DNA of 64,000 bases from Rhodoferax sp. (GCF_018780565.1 NZ_JADMJN010000016.1:45553-109552); one strand, 5' to 3'. Numbered from the stretch's first letter, positions 16,654 to 26,781 are shown. Translations and numbers: made by a program. The notes: a model not told the origin generated them from the sequence alone.

Positions 16654-17717
16654 GACGGTTCTCCGGTGGTGGGTAAGTTGGGGGATGGGATGGAAGGAAA
16701 CGACGGCATCAGATCGGTGCTGAGCTGGTAGCCGTGGCTGTCGAAACCGATGACCCGCGCAATCTCCTGCACGTGCCGCTGGCGGCCACGCCCGACGATG
16801 AAGACGATGACGTTGACCGCCTCGGCGATCAGCGCACGGGGAACCGTGACGGAGACTTCCTGAATCAGTTGCTCCAGCCTGACCAAAGCGCCATGGGCGG
16901 AACCTGCATGCACGGTGGCAATACCGCCGGGGTGGCCGGTGCCCCATATCTTGATCAGGTCCAGCGCTTCGCCGCCCCGTACTTCGCCCACGACCACCCG
17001 GTCCGGCCGCAGACGCAACGTGGCACGCACCAGGTCAGCCATGGTGCTGACGTCTGGCTCGGTGCGCATGCAGACATGGTCATCGGATCTGCATTGCAAT
17101 TCCACCGTGTCCTCGAGAATCATGACCCGGTCGCCGGTATCGGCAATCTCGTCCAGCAGCGCATTGGCCAAAGTCGTCTTTCCCGTGCTGGTGCCACCAC
17201 ATACGACGATGTTGAGCCGCTCGCGCACGGCGGCACGAAGAAACCCAGCCTGAGCCTCGGTCAGGATGCCATCAGCCACGTAGTGGTTCAGCGTCATGAT
17301 GCGCAGCGCCCGCTTGCGGATGGCAAACGAGGGTGCCCGCACCACGGGTGGCAACACCCCCAGAAAGCGCTCCCCAGTCTCGGGCAGCTCGGCCGACAGA
17401 ATGGGCGCCCCGGCATTCACTTCGGCCCGCACGTGCGCTGCTACCAGGCGGATGATCCGTTCGGCGACCGCTGGTGGCAGAGTCGTGCCGGTCGGGGCAC
17501 GCCCTGAGCCCAATCGGTCCAGCCACAGTGTGCCATCAGGGTTCAGTAGGACTTCCACGACTTCCGGGTCTTCCAGCGCTGCCGCAATCTCCGGCCCCAT
17601 GGCCGTGCGCAGCATCCGTATGCGGCGCTCCAGGGAGACGGCGGCACTGCCACCGCTACCGTCACCATCGCTGCGGTTCTCACCGTCTCCAGTGTCTTTG
17701 TCAGGCTTGCGGATCAT
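16650..17717 (-). CDS. trbB: TrbB, VirB11-like traffic ATPase
   Basis: A 355-residue hexameric ATPase of the VirB11/TrbB family. Walker A GGTSTGKTT is at residues 174-182, the Asp box is MILEDTVELQC, and the Walker B/His region reads RVVVGEVRGGEALD followed by TGHPGGIATVHAGSA. It acts on the cytoplasmic side of the mating apparatus. The gene overlaps the upstream RHH gene by 17 bp and trbC by 4 bp. Confidence 0.95.
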   Translation of the reverse strand: MIRKPDKDTGDGENRSDGDGSGGSAAVSLERRIRMLRTAMGPEIAAALEDPEVVEVLLNPDGTLWLDRLGSGRAPTGTTLPPAVAERIIRLVAAHVRAEVNAGAPILSAELPETGERFLGVLPPVVRAPSFAIRKRALRIMTLNHYVADGILTEAQAGFLRAAVRERLNIVVCGGTSTGKTTLANALLDEIADTGDRVMILEDTVELQCRSDDHVCMRTEPDVSTMADLVRATLRLRPDRVVVGEVRGGEALDLIKIWGTGHPGGIATVHAGSAHGALVRLEQLIQEVSVTVPRALIAEAVNVIVFIVGRGRQRHVQEIARVIGFDSHGYQLSTDLMPSFPSIPSPNLPTTGEPS

Positions 17718-18177
17718 TGGTTATCTCCCCTTCCTTGTGTTCTGGTGTGGTCGCCTGCGAAGACAGGTCATCCGGGGCAACCTCTTCATGGACTTCGCGC
17801 ACCAGGCTGCGCCCGCGCTGGATATGGCGGGCGAGTTGTTCGATGAACTGGGCGTAACGGGCACGGCCTTGCGCACGGGCTGCGTCTTGTTGGCCTTCGG
17901 GCACGGGCAGCGAGACGGTCAGGAAGTAGCGGATGTAAAGCGCCACCGTTTCGATCAGGATGGCCTGGTCTCGCTCCAGCCGGTCGAACTGGCGCGAGAG
18001 ACGGTCCAGCCGCTTGCCCATGGCCGCCTCGCGCTGGTCGGCCGCATCGGGTGAGAGGAACGAAGCCAGGGCAGCCGCGATCACCGCTGACTTGGACACG
18101 CCCTTGTGCGCGGCGAGCTGGTCCAGCCGTTTGGCGTGATCCGGTTCGATGAAGATATTGAGACGGGTCCGACTCAT
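17701..18177 (-). CDS. CopG-type ribbon-helix-helix regulator of the transfer operon
   Basis: A 158-residue protein whose first 45 residues form a ribbon-helix-helix: strand RLNIFIEPDHAKRL followed by helices containing HKGVSKSAVIAAALASFL. The rest is a charged helical region (RLDRLSRQFDRLERDQ) likely used for oligomerisation. Genes of this type sit between traG and trbB in Tn4371-like ICEs and are thought to control transfer genes. It overlaps the traG stop (ATGA) and trbB (17 bp). Confidence 0.85.
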   Translation of the reverse strand: MSRTRLNIFIEPDHAKRLDQLAAHKGVSKSAVIAAALASFLSPDAADQREAAMGKRLDRLSRQFDRLERDQAILIETVALYIRYFLTVSLPVPEGQQDAARAQGRARYAQFIEQLARHIQRGRSLVREVHEEVAPDDLSSQATTPEHKEGEITNDPQA

Positions 18178-20195
18178 AGCGCAATCCCGTCATCCGGGTC
18201 CAGTGCGGCCAGTCGCGCGGTGCGCTGCATTCTTTGGTCTGAATCACCAATGTCCCGCCTATCCCGCTTCAGGCTCTGCGGCTGCAGCGGCATGTCGTCC
18301 TCGTCATCGAGCACCAGCAGGTCGTCGACATCCATCAAAGGCTGGGCATCAAACGCAACGTCCAACTCCGGCTTGAGCTGATGACCGCCTTCATCGGCGA
18401 AACCGCACGACTGGTTTGTGGTCAAGGCCTCGGACAATGCAGGGATCGCCAATCCACTCCAGTCGTCTGACCGTGCCGTGGGTTTGTCTGCGTAGCCATC
18501 CATCGCCAGCACCGGCGGCGCCAGCATCCGAACCATGAAGTTCCGGTCCTGGTAGTAGCGCAACTTCGCCGCCTTGATCGGCGCATGCCCCGACACCATC
18601 ACCACCTCTTCATCGGGCGGCAATTGCATCACCTCGCCCGGCGTCAGCAAGGGGCGTGCGGTTTCCTGACGTGAGACCATCAGGTGTCCGAGCCAAGGGG
18701 CCAACCGGTGGCCGGCGTAGTTGCGCTGCGCGCGCAGCTCGGTGGCGGTACCCAGGGCTTCAGAGATGCGCTTGGCGGTGCGCTCGTCATTGGTCGCGAA
18801 CGCAATGCGCACGTGGCAGTTGTCCAGAATCGAATGGTTCTGGCCGTAGGCCTTGTCGATCTGGTTCAGGGACTGCGCAATCAGAAAGGCGCGCAAGCCG
18901 TAACCCGCCATAAACGCCAGCGCCGACTCAAAGAAGTCCAAGCGACCCAGTGCCGGGAATTCGTCCAGCATCAAGAGTAGTTTGTGTTTCCTGGCAATGC
19001 CGTCGCTGCCGTCCAGTGATTCAGTCAGCCGCCGGCCGATCTGATTCAGGATCAACCGGATCAACGGTTTGGTGCGGCTGATGTCGGAGGGCGGCACGAC
19101 CAGGTACAGCGATACGGGATGTTCGGCCGAAATCAGGTCCGCAATACGCCAGTCACAGCGCGAGGTAACTTCGGCAACCGTGGGGTCGCGGTACAGGCCC
19201 AGGAAACTCATGGCCGTGGACAGAACGCCCGAACGTTCGTTGTCGCTCTTGTTAAGCACTTCGCGAGCTGCTGAGGCAACGACCGGGTGGGTGACATCGT
19301 CCAGGTGCCGCGTCGTCATCATCCGGTGCAGCGTGATCTCGAACGGGTTGGCCGGATCAGACAGGAAGTTAGCGACGCCACGCAGGGTCTTGTCGTCACC
19401 GGCATAGAGGACGTGCAGGATCGCGCCGACCAGCAGCGCATGCGATGTCTTCTCCCAGTGGTTGCGTCGCTCCAGCGCGCCTTCGGGATCGACCAGGATG
19501 TCGGCGATGTTCTGCACGTCGCGCACCTCGTGCATGCCGCGCCGGACTTCGAGCAGCGGGTTGTACGCGGCCGAGCGTGCATCGGTGGGGTTGAACAGCA
19601 GGCAGTGCGAGAAACGTGAGCGCCATCCGGCAGTCAAGGTCCAGTTCTCACCCTTGATGTCGTGGATAACGGCGGAGCCAGGCCAGGACAGAAGCGTTGG
19701 CACCACCAAACCGACACCTTTGCCTGAACGGGTTGGTGCGAAGGCCATCACATGCTCGGGGCCTTCGTGGCGAAGATAGTCACCTTCCTTGGTCCGCAGT
19801 CGGCCGAGGAACACACCTGCGGGTTGGGTCAGACCCGCAGCCCGAACCTCTTCAGGCTCGGCCCACCGGGCTGAGCCATAGGTTGTGACGCGCTTTGCGA
19901 GACGCGACCGCCAGACGGCCATCGCGATGGCGGCACCGGTTGCGACCAGACCGCTGAATGCAGCGATGATGCCGCCGCGCAGGAAGACATCGGGGGCGTA
20001 GGCATCGAAGAAGTACCACCACTCGAACAAGCGCCACGGGTGATAGATCGGGATACCAAACAGGTCGAACCAGGGTAGCCCAAGCCGCACCTGGTAGCCG
20101 AGCGCCGCCGCAGTCCATTGCGTGGCAGACCATATGCCAGCAAGCGTGACACTAAGCACCACCGCCATCTGTCCGAACAGGATGCCTGTTGGCAT
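18174..20195 (-). CDS. traG: TraG, VirD4-like coupling protein
   Basis: A 673-residue type IV coupling protein that hands the relaxase-bound DNA strand to the mating channel. Two N-terminal membrane segments (about 5-35 and 75-95) precede the RecA-like motor with Walker A APTRSGKG near residues 153-160 and Walker B LLLMLDEFPALG. The start at 20195 has GGGGAAG upstream. It is the first gene of the minus-strand transfer operon; about 530 bp of non-coding sequence separates it from cusA. Confidence 0.95.
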   Translation of the reverse strand: MPTGILFGQMAVVLSVTLAGIWSATQWTAAALGYQVRLGLPWFDLFGIPIYHPWRLFEWWYFFDAYAPDVFLRGGIIAAFSGLVATGAAIAMAVWRSRLAKRVTTYGSARWAEPEEVRAAGLTQPAGVFLGRLRTKEGDYLRHEGPEHVMAFAPTRSGKGVGLVVPTLLSWPGSAVIHDIKGENWTLTAGWRSRFSHCLLFNPTDARSAAYNPLLEVRRGMHEVRDVQNIADILVDPEGALERRNHWEKTSHALLVGAILHVLYAGDDKTLRGVANFLSDPANPFEITLHRMMTTRHLDDVTHPVVASAAREVLNKSDNERSGVLSTAMSFLGLYRDPTVAEVTSRCDWRIADLISAEHPVSLYLVVPPSDISRTKPLIRLILNQIGRRLTESLDGSDGIARKHKLLLMLDEFPALGRLDFFESALAFMAGYGLRAFLIAQSLNQIDKAYGQNHSILDNCHVRIAFATNDERTAKRISEALGTATELRAQRNYAGHRLAPWLGHLMVSRQETARPLLTPGEVMQLPPDEEVVMVSGHAPIKAAKLRYYQDRNFMVRMLAPPVLAMDGYADKPTARSDDWSGLAIPALSEALTTNQSCGFADEGGHQLKPELDVAFDAQPLMDVDDLLVLDDEDDMPLQPQSLKRDRRDIGDSDQRMQRTARLAALDPDDGIAL

Positions 20196-20729
20196 GCTTC
20201 CCCTTTATGCGTTAACTCCGAGCCCGCGCTTGCCACCGCAGCAGCGCCCATGCGAGTCTGGTCTCAGCTGGCCACGTGACACACCCACGCGGACGTAGCG
20301 CAGCGCAGTTCATCAAAGGAAGCGGAGAGCCACCGCTGGCATTGACCGCAGACGACCGCCGATATCGACTGGCTGACCAAGACGCCGCGCGAGCACTGAG
20401 CGATTGTTCGCGCATCAGAACCCTGCTGCGCTGGTGAAATGACACGATGAAGTCAAGCAGAACGGGACTGCGAGTTTGCCCTCAAAACACTTTGTCTAAG
20501 CAAACACGCTCAGTTACTCTTGTAACTGAGCGTGTTTTGGCGGAGTCAGTCACACATTGTGTCTGCACCGTTGCCGTACCCGACGACGCGTCAGGCAGCG
20601 CCGCACAGCGGGCATCAAGATAGGACGCATCTGCGGCCACCGTCCGCAGCTCATTCCAACGCCCAATCAAGCCCAGGGCATCGGCACACTGCACACTGCA
20701 CCGCAAAATCTTTTAATGCCGATTCGGGG
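20196..20729. other. Gene-poor junction between cargo and transfer operon
   Basis: This 534-bp stretch separates the end of cusA from the start of traG. It holds a strong hairpin at 20502-20537 and short frames on both strands, none with a recognisable domain or convincing start. The longest (20482-20706, minus, 74 codons) crosses the hairpin and is probably not a gene. The traG promoter must lie here. The region is the likely left junction where cargo was inserted. Confidence 0.5.
20502..20537 (-). terminator. Strong hairpin downstream of cusA
   Basis: Sixteen-base perfect arms (20502-20517 and 20522-20537, AAACACGCTCAGTTAC) around a four-base loop TCTT. The T-run is short on both strands. 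Its place 190 bp after the cusA stop suggests that it ends the cus operon and isolates traG. Confidence 0.6.
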
Positions 20730-23700
20730 TTAACCCTCCAGCCCCCGCTTCAGCCTCCACTGTTTGACCAGCGCGTAGATCGCCGGAATCACGGCCAGCG
20801 TCAGCATGGTGCTGGAGATCATGCCGCCCACCATCGGCGCGGCAATGCGGCTCATCACTTCGGAGCCGGTGCCAGTCCCCCACATGATGGGCAGCAGGCC
20901 GGCCATGATGGCGACCACGGTCATCATCTTGGGCCGCACGCGCTCCACCGCACCTTCCATCACCGCCTCGTACAGGTCGGCCACACCGGGCTCTCTGCCG
21001 CCCGCGCGGCACTTCGCCTTGACCGCCTCCCAGGCGTGATCGAGGTAGATCAGCATGATGACGCCGGTTTCGGCCGCCACCCCGGCCAGCGCAATAAAGC
21101 CGACCGCCACCGCCACCGACAGGTTGTAGCCGAGCAGCCACATCAGCCAGACGCCGCCGACCAGGGCGAACGGCACCGAGAGCATCACGATCAGCGTCTC
21201 TGTGATGCGCCGGAAGTTGAGGAACAGCAGCAAGAAAATGATGAGTAGCGTCACTGGAATGACGACCTTCATTTTCTCGATGGCGCGCTCCATGTACTCA
21301 AACTGGCCGCTCCAGGTGACGTAGTAGCCGGGCGGGAACTTGATCTGTTGGGCCACCGCCTTCTTTGCGTCGGCCACATAGCCGCCAATGTCGCGGTCCC
21401 GAATGTCAACGTAGATGTAGGCTGACAGCAGCGCGTTCTCGGTGCGGATACCGGGCGCGCCCTTGGCGACCACCACCTTGGCCAGTTGCCCCAGGGGAAT
21501 CATGGCGCCGTCCATGGCCGGGATCAGCACCTCGCGCGCAATTTGCTGCGGGTCGCCGCGCAGCTCGCGCGGGTAGCGCACGGTGACGCCATAGCGCTCC
21601 CGGCCCTCGACCGTGGTGGTCACCATCTCACCGCCCAGCGCGGTACCGACGACATCCAGCAGGTCGCCCACATTCAGCCCGTAGCGGGCCAGTTGCTCGC
21701 GGTCGGGCTCGATGTTGAGGTAAAAACCGCCGGTGATGCGCTCGGCGAAGGCGCTGGTGGTACCGGGCACGGCTTTGACCACCGCCTCGATTTGCTTGGC
21801 CAGCTTTTCCATCTCGTCCAGATCCTTGCCGAAGACCTTGATGCCAATCGGCGTGCGAATGCCGGTGGACAGCATGTCGATACGGGCCTTGATCGGCATC
21901 GTCCAGGAGTTCGCGACGCCCGGGAACTGCAAGGCCTTGTCGAGTTCGGCAATCAGCTTGTCGATGGTGAGCCCTGCGCGCCATTCGGATTCCGGCTTGA
22001 GGTTGATCACGGTCTCGAACATCTCGGTCGGCGCCGGATCGGTCGCCGTGTTGGCGCGCCCGGCCTTGCCGTAGACCGAGGCCACTTCGGGGAAGCTCTT
22101 GATGATCTTGTCCTGCGTCTGCAACAGCTCCGCGGCCTTGGTGATCGACATGCCGGGCAGGGACGCCGGCATGTAGAGCAATGAGCCTTCGTTGAGCGTG
22201 GGCATGAACTCGGAGCCGAGCTGGGAGGCCGGGTAATACGAGACAGCCAGCGCCAGCAGGGCGAGAAGAATCGTTATTTTCTTCCAGCGCATAACGCCGG
22301 CGATGATCGGTCGATAGACCCAGATCAGAAAGCGGTTCACCGGATTTTTCGCCTCCGGCATGATCTTGCCGCGGATGAACAGCAGCATCAGCACCGGCAC
22401 CAAGGTGACCGACAGCAGCGCCGCACCGGCCATGGAAAAGGTCTTGGTATAGGCCAGCGGCGAGAACAGCCGCCCCTCCTGGCCTTCGAGGCTGAAGACC
22501 GGCAGGAATGAGACGGTGATGATGAGCAGCGAGAAGAACAGCGCGGGCCCGACTTCCTTGCAGGCGGCCAGCATGGCATCCAAGCGGTCGCTGTTCGTGT
22601 GGCCCTCAGGCAGCCGCTCCAGATGCTTGTGGGCGTTCTCGATCATGACGATGGCCGCGTCGATCATGGCACCGATGGCAATGGCAATGCCGCCCAGGCT
22701 CATCAAATTGGAGCTCATGCCCAGCAAGCGCATGGCGATGAAGGAGATCAGGATGCCCACCGGCAGCATCAGGATGGCGACCAGCGCGCTGCGCACATGC
22801 AACAGGAAGACGACACAGACTAGCGCCACGATGAGCGACTCCTCCAGCAGGGTTCGCTTGAGGGTGTCAATGGCCCGATTGATGAGTTCGGAGCGGTCGT
22901 ACACCGTTTGCACCGTCACCCCGGCAGGCAAGCCGGGGCCGATTTCTGCAATCTTTTCCTTCAGGTTGGCGATCACTTCCAGCGCGTTCTGGCCATAGCG
23001 CGCCATGGCGATGCCCGACACCACCTCCCCTTCGCCATTGAGTTCGGTGAGTCCCCGTCGCTCGTCGGGCGTCAGTTCGACCCGCGCAATGTCGCGGACC
23101 AGCACCGGCGTGCCCTTGTCGCTCTTGACCACCAGCATCTCGATATCGCTCTTGCCCCGCAGATAGCCCTTGCCGCGCACCATGTACTCGGTCTCGGCCA
23201 TCTCGACAGCGCGGCCACCGACATCGCGGTTCGAGTCGCGGATCACCTGCGCCACCTTCATCAGCGGGATGCCGTAGGCGCGCAGCTTGACCGGGTCGAC
23301 CGTCACCTGGTAGGTTTGCACGAAGCCGCCGATGGAGGCCACTTCGGCGACGCCATGCGCCTTGGTCAGTTGATAGCGCACATACCAGTCCTGGATCGAG
23401 CGCAGTTCCGCCAGCGTCTTGTCCTTGGCCAGCAGCGCGTATTGGTAGACCCAGCCGACCCCCGTGGCGTCCGGCCCGATCTGCGGCGTGATGCCCTTGG
23501 GCATGCGCCCGGACGCGAAGTTGAGGTACTCCAGCACGCGCGAGCGGGCCCAGTAGATGTCGGTGCCGTCTTCAAAAATGATGTAGACGAAGGACGCGCC
23601 AAAGAAAGAAAAACCGCGCACCACCTTGGATTTGGGCACTGACAGCATGGACGTCGTCAGCGGGTAGGTGACCTGGTCCTCCACCACCTGCGGTGCTTGG

Positions 23701-23864
23701 CCGGGGTACTCGGTGTAGACGATGACCTGCACGTCCGAGAGGTCGGGCAGCGCGTCGATCGGTGTCCTGAGGACGGCAAAGATGCCCCAGAGCGTGATAA
23801 ACAGAGTGGCGAGCAGGACCAGGAAGCGGTTCCGGCCCGACCATTCGATGATGTTGGACAGCAT
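20730..23864 (-). CDS. cusA: CusA-type Cu(I)/Ag(I) efflux RND pump
   Basis: A 1044-residue heavy-metal RND transporter that drives metal out through CusB and CusC with the proton gradient. The N-terminal helix is followed by DALPDLSDVQV, typical of the group; the proton-relay Asp is in GAMIDAAIVMIENAHK (Asp402). The three metal-binding methionines of E. coli CusA (573, 623, 672) correspond with a constant offset of eight to Met565 (LLYM), Met615 (TEMF) and Met664 (RIDMLSTG), which supports monovalent copper or silver rather than zinc or cobalt. The gene is 12 bp after cusB in a cusF-C-B-A order. Confidence 0.95.
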   Translation of the reverse strand: MLSNIIEWSGRNRFLVLLATLFITLWGIFAVLRTPIDALPDLSDVQVIVYTEYPGQAPQVVEDQVTYPLTTSMLSVPKSKVVRGFSFFGASFVYIIFEDGTDIYWARSRVLEYLNFASGRMPKGITPQIGPDATGVGWVYQYALLAKDKTLAELRSIQDWYVRYQLTKAHGVAEVASIGGFVQTYQVTVDPVKLRAYGIPLMKVAQVIRDSNRDVGGRAVEMAETEYMVRGKGYLRGKSDIEMLVVKSDKGTPVLVRDIARVELTPDERRGLTELNGEGEVVSGIAMARYGQNALEVIANLKEKIAEIGPGLPAGVTVQTVYDRSELINRAIDTLKRTLLEESLIVALVCVVFLLHVRSALVAILMLPVGILISFIAMRLLGMSSNLMSLGGIAIAIGAMIDAAIVMIENAHKHLERLPEGHTNSDRLDAMLAACKEVGPALFFSLLIITVSFLPVFSLEGQEGRLFSPLAYTKTFSMAGAALLSVTLVPVLMLLFIRGKIMPEAKNPVNRFLIWVYRPIIAGVMRWKKITILLALLALAVSYYPASQLGSEFMPTLNEGSLLYMPASLPGMSITKAAELLQTQDKIIKSFPEVASVYGKAGRANTATDPAPTEMFETVINLKPESEWRAGLTIDKLIAELDKALQFPGVANSWTMPIKARIDMLSTGIRTPIGIKVFGKDLDEMEKLAKQIEAVVKAVPGTTSAFAERITGGFYLNIEPDREQLARYGLNVGDLLDVVGTALGGEMVTTTVEGRERYGVTVRYPRELRGDPQQIAREVLIPAMDGAMIPLGQLAKVVVAKGAPGIRTENALLSAYIYVDIRDRDIGGYVADAKKAVAQQIKFPPGYYVTWSGQFEYMERAIEKMKVVIPVTLLIIFLLLFLNFRRITETLIVMLSVPFALVGGVWLMWLLGYNLSVAVAVGFIALAGVAAETGVIMLIYLDHAWEAVKAKCRAGGREPGVADLYEAVMEGAVERVRPKMMTVVAIMAGLLPIMWGTGTGSEVMSRIAAPMVGGMISSTMLTLAVIPAIYALVKQWRLKRGLEG

Positions 23865-23876
23865 GGTTTGTTCCGG

Positions 23877-25451
23877 TCAACGACCGGCGGGCGCCGTAGC
23901 CGCCAGGGGTTTGACGCTGGTGATGACCCATTCACCGGGCTGACGCTCGACGAACTCGACGGCGACTTTGGCGCCCGGCTTCAAGTCCTTGAGCAGGGCG
24001 TCATTGGCGGCCTTGAACTCCATGGTCATGGCCGGCCACTTGAGGCTGGCCACCGGGCCGTGCGAGAGACTGACCGTGCCGGCCTTGGCGTCGATGCTGT
24101 CGACCGTTCCTTCAGCATGGTGGCCTGACGCTTGAGGCACTGCGGCCGGAGCCGAGCTGCCAAAACCTCCGACCGCCGCCTTGAGATTGCTCTCGGCGTC
24201 GATCAGGAAGTTGGCTGCCACCACCACTTTGTCGCCGTCCTTCACGCCGTCCAGGACTTCCACGTAGTTGTCGTTGCGGGCACCCAGCTTGACCTCTCGC
24301 GGCTCGAAGCGGCCCGCGCCTTGGCTGATCAGCACCATCTGGCGCGTGCCGCTATCGATGACCGCGGAAGCCGGTACGGTAACCACCGTGCCTTGGGTGG
24401 CGGCCGATAACTCCACCTGGGCGAACATGCCGGGTTTGAGCAACAGGCCGGGGTTGGCGAGTTCCACGCGAACCGCCACGGTGCGCGTCTCGGCTTTGAG
24501 GGTCGGATAGACGTAGGTCACGCGGCCCTCGAACAGCTTGTCCGGGTAAGCGTTGATTTTGACCTTGGCCTTGGCACCGGATTTGACCAGGGCAATGTCC
24601 TGCTCGAAGACGTCGGCGACGACCCACACAGCGGACAGATCTGCGATCTGGTAGAGCGCCTCTCCAGGCATGAAGCGCATGCCCTGCACCGCCTTTTTCT
24701 CAATCACGATGCCGGCCACCGGCGAGCGGAAGGTCAGGGTGCGCTTGGACTCACCGGATTTGGCCAGCGCCTTGATCTGTTCTTCCGAAATATCCCAGTT
24801 CTTGAGGCGTTGCAGGCTGGATTCGGCCAGCTGCTTCATGCCGGCCTGGGCCGGGCTGCCCGCCTCCTTGAGCGATTCCACGCCTTGCGCGGCAATCGCG
24901 TATTCGCGCTGGGCCGACACCAGCTCCGGGCTGTAGACTTCGAACAGCGGTTGGCCGCGACCGACCGGCTGGCCGGTGACGTTCACATGCAGGCGCTCAA
25001 CATAGCCTTCGAATTTGGGGGCGATGGAGAAAAGACGACGTTCATCGGGCTCGATGCGGCCGGCTGCGCGCACGGCCCGGTCCAGGGTGCGCAGTTGGGC
25101 GGCTTCGGTGCGCACGCCTAGTTTTTGAACCTTGTCGGTGCTGATCTTGATCTGCTTGGCGGCTGCGGGATCGTTATCCTCTTCCCCGCTGTAGACCGCG
25201 ATGTAGTCCATGCCCATGGGGTCTTTTTTCGGAACCGGCGAGGTATCGGGCAGGCCCATCGGGTTGCGGTAGTAAAGGAGTTTTCGTTCCTTTTTGCCAG
25301 TGGCATCAGCCGCACTGCTAGCGCTGGCCGTCACCGCTGCATCACCATTCGGCCGGGATGCCATGCCCTTGTGGCCGAACCAGTAACCACCACCGGCGGC
25401 GAGCAGCGCCACCGTGATGACGCCCACGGCAATTCCCGTGCCCTGCTTCAT
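23877..25451 (-). CDS. cusB: CusB-type periplasmic adaptor fused to a CusF domain
   Basis: A 524-residue membrane-fusion protein joining CusA to the outer-membrane channel. An N-terminal anchor is followed by a heavy-metal-binding segment (YYRNPMGLPDTSP to DPMGMDYIAVY), then the hairpin, lipoyl and beta-barrel domains. The last about 85 residues are a CusF-like OB-fold with SLSHGPVASLKWPAMTM, holding the His, Trp and two Met that bind Cu(I)/Ag(I) in CusF. Many CusB proteins lack this extra domain, so a chaperone step is built into the adaptor. The start overlaps the cusC stop as ATGA. Confidence 0.93.
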   Translation of the reverse strand: MKQGTGIAVGVITVALLAAGGGYWFGHKGMASRPNGDAAVTASASSAADATGKKERKLLYYRNPMGLPDTSPVPKKDPMGMDYIAVYSGEEDNDPAAAKQIKISTDKVQKLGVRTEAAQLRTLDRAVRAAGRIEPDERRLFSIAPKFEGYVERLHVNVTGQPVGRGQPLFEVYSPELVSAQREYAIAAQGVESLKEAGSPAQAGMKQLAESSLQRLKNWDISEEQIKALAKSGESKRTLTFRSPVAGIVIEKKAVQGMRFMPGEALYQIADLSAVWVVADVFEQDIALVKSGAKAKVKINAYPDKLFEGRVTYVYPTLKAETRTVAVRVELANPGLLLKPGMFAQVELSAATQGTVVTVPASAVIDSGTRQMVLISQGAGRFEPREVKLGARNDNYVEVLDGVKDGDKVVVAANFLIDAESNLKAAVGGFGSSAPAAVPQASGHHAEGTVDSIDAKAGTVSLSHGPVASLKWPAMTMEFKAANDALLKDLKPGAKVAVEFVERQPGEWVITSVKPLAATAPAGR

Positions 25452-26722
25452 AGATCTTCCCCTATTAATTTTTCGATTTCGGCAAGACGAATTTGAGCCT
25501 CCAGCTGGGCCTTGATCTGGTTTTGTTTGGCTTGTCGGATTTGGCGCTGGGCATCCAGCAGCGTGGCGAAATCGACCTTGGTGTTTTCATAGCTGGCCAA
25601 CGCGGACTTGAAGGTGAGCTCCGACTGCGGCAGCAGGCTCGTGCTTGTCGTCATTTCGGTGCGGCGGGCGGCGTCGAGTCCCGACAGGTTTTCCGCCAGC
25701 TCACTCAGTACCTGGTTCGCCGCCGCTTCCCGGCGCACGCGGGCGGCCGACAACATGGCCTCGGCTTCGCGTTCCTGCGAACGGCGTGAGGATTGCTGCA
25801 AGGGAATGTTGAGCTCCACCATCAGGCCCCATTCCTTGATCGCGCTGCCGTACTGGACCGGGGCCACGCTGACATTGAAATCCGGATAGCGGTTCTTGTA
25901 AGTCAGCTCGCGCGTCTTCTCGGCCGCCCTGAGTTTGGCGTCTTCCGAAAACAGCTGCGGATTGTGGCCGCGCACGCGCTCTTCCAAAGCGCCATATGCC
26001 AGTCGCGTGGCGAGCGGCATGGGGCGCAAGCGCTCCGGTGGCGCCAGTGCCGCATTGGCGGGACGGGCGAGCAAGGCGTTCAAGCGCGCCTGGACCATGC
26101 GCCGCTCGTTCTCCAGCGCGATCAATTCATTGCGCATATTGCTCTGCTCGACTTGCGCGCGAATGATATCCTGCTGCACCGCCAGACCGCCGGCGTAGCG
26201 CGATTGCGCCACTTGTTCCAGACGCGCCATCAAATCCAGTATTTCTGTCGTCAAGCGTTCGCTCTGGTGCAGGTAGTAAAACTGCGCATAGGCAGACTTG
26301 ATGCGCGAAGACAACTCGGCCCAGGTGCCCAGTGCACGGCCCTCGGCGCCTTGCGCCTCCAGCGCGGCGATGTCGCGCTTGAGATCGCGCTTGCCGAACC
26401 AGGGCACGTCCTGCATCAAGGTATAGCGTGTACTGCCCACCTGGTTGGGCAACAGGGTCGGGTTCTGCTCGCCGGCCTTGGTGATGTCCATCAGCTCGAC
26501 GCGGAGTCTGGGGTCGGGCAAGGCGCCGGCCGGCGCCACTCGCTCGGCGGCGGCCTGCGCCTCATAGCGCATGCCGCTGTATTCCGGATTTCTTTCCCGT
26601 GCGATCACGAGCAGCGATTGCACATCCGCGCCCGGCGGCACTTCCTGCGCGCCTGCGGCGAAGCACCAAGCGCTGGCAACCGCCGCGAACAGGAAGCCCC
26701 AGGGGCTTTGAAATGATGTCAT
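25448..26722 (-). CDS. cusC: TolC-family outer-membrane channel of the Cus system
   Basis: A 424-residue outer-membrane factor with a signal peptide ending at AAGAQ (about residue 25) and two TolC-type coiled-coil repeats rich in Arg, Glu and Gln (for example EAQAAAERVAPAGALPDPRL). No lipobox is seen, unlike E. coli CusC. By position, overlapping cusB with ATGA, it supplies the exit duct for CusBA. The second TolC-family gene at 56275 is a lipoprotein of a different subgroup. Confidence 0.88.
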   Translation of the reverse strand: MTSFQSPWGFLFAAVASAWCFAAGAQEVPPGADVQSLLVIARERNPEYSGMRYEAQAAAERVAPAGALPDPRLRVELMDITKAGEQNPTLLPNQVGSTRYTLMQDVPWFGKRDLKRDIAALEAQGAEGRALGTWAELSSRIKSAYAQFYYLHQSERLTTEILDLMARLEQVAQSRYAGGLAVQQDIIRAQVEQSNMRNELIALENERRMVQARLNALLARPANAALAPPERLRPMPLATRLAYGALEERVRGHNPQLFSEDAKLRAAEKTRELTYKNRYPDFNVSVAPVQYGSAIKEWGLMVELNIPLQQSSRRSQEREAEAMLSAARVRREAAANQVLSELAENLSGLDAARRTEMTTSTSLLPQSELTFKSALASYENTKVDFATLLDAQRQIRQAKQNQIKAQLEAQIRLAEIEKLIGEDL

Positions 26723-26781
26723 GCGAATGTCCCCTGCTTATTGTTCGAATCCGGCCAGCCAGGCCGGCGAGCCTTGGTGAC

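Noticed and set aside
20482..20706. 74-codon minus frame after cusA
   Set aside because: It runs through the hairpin, has no good ribosome site and no recognisable domain.
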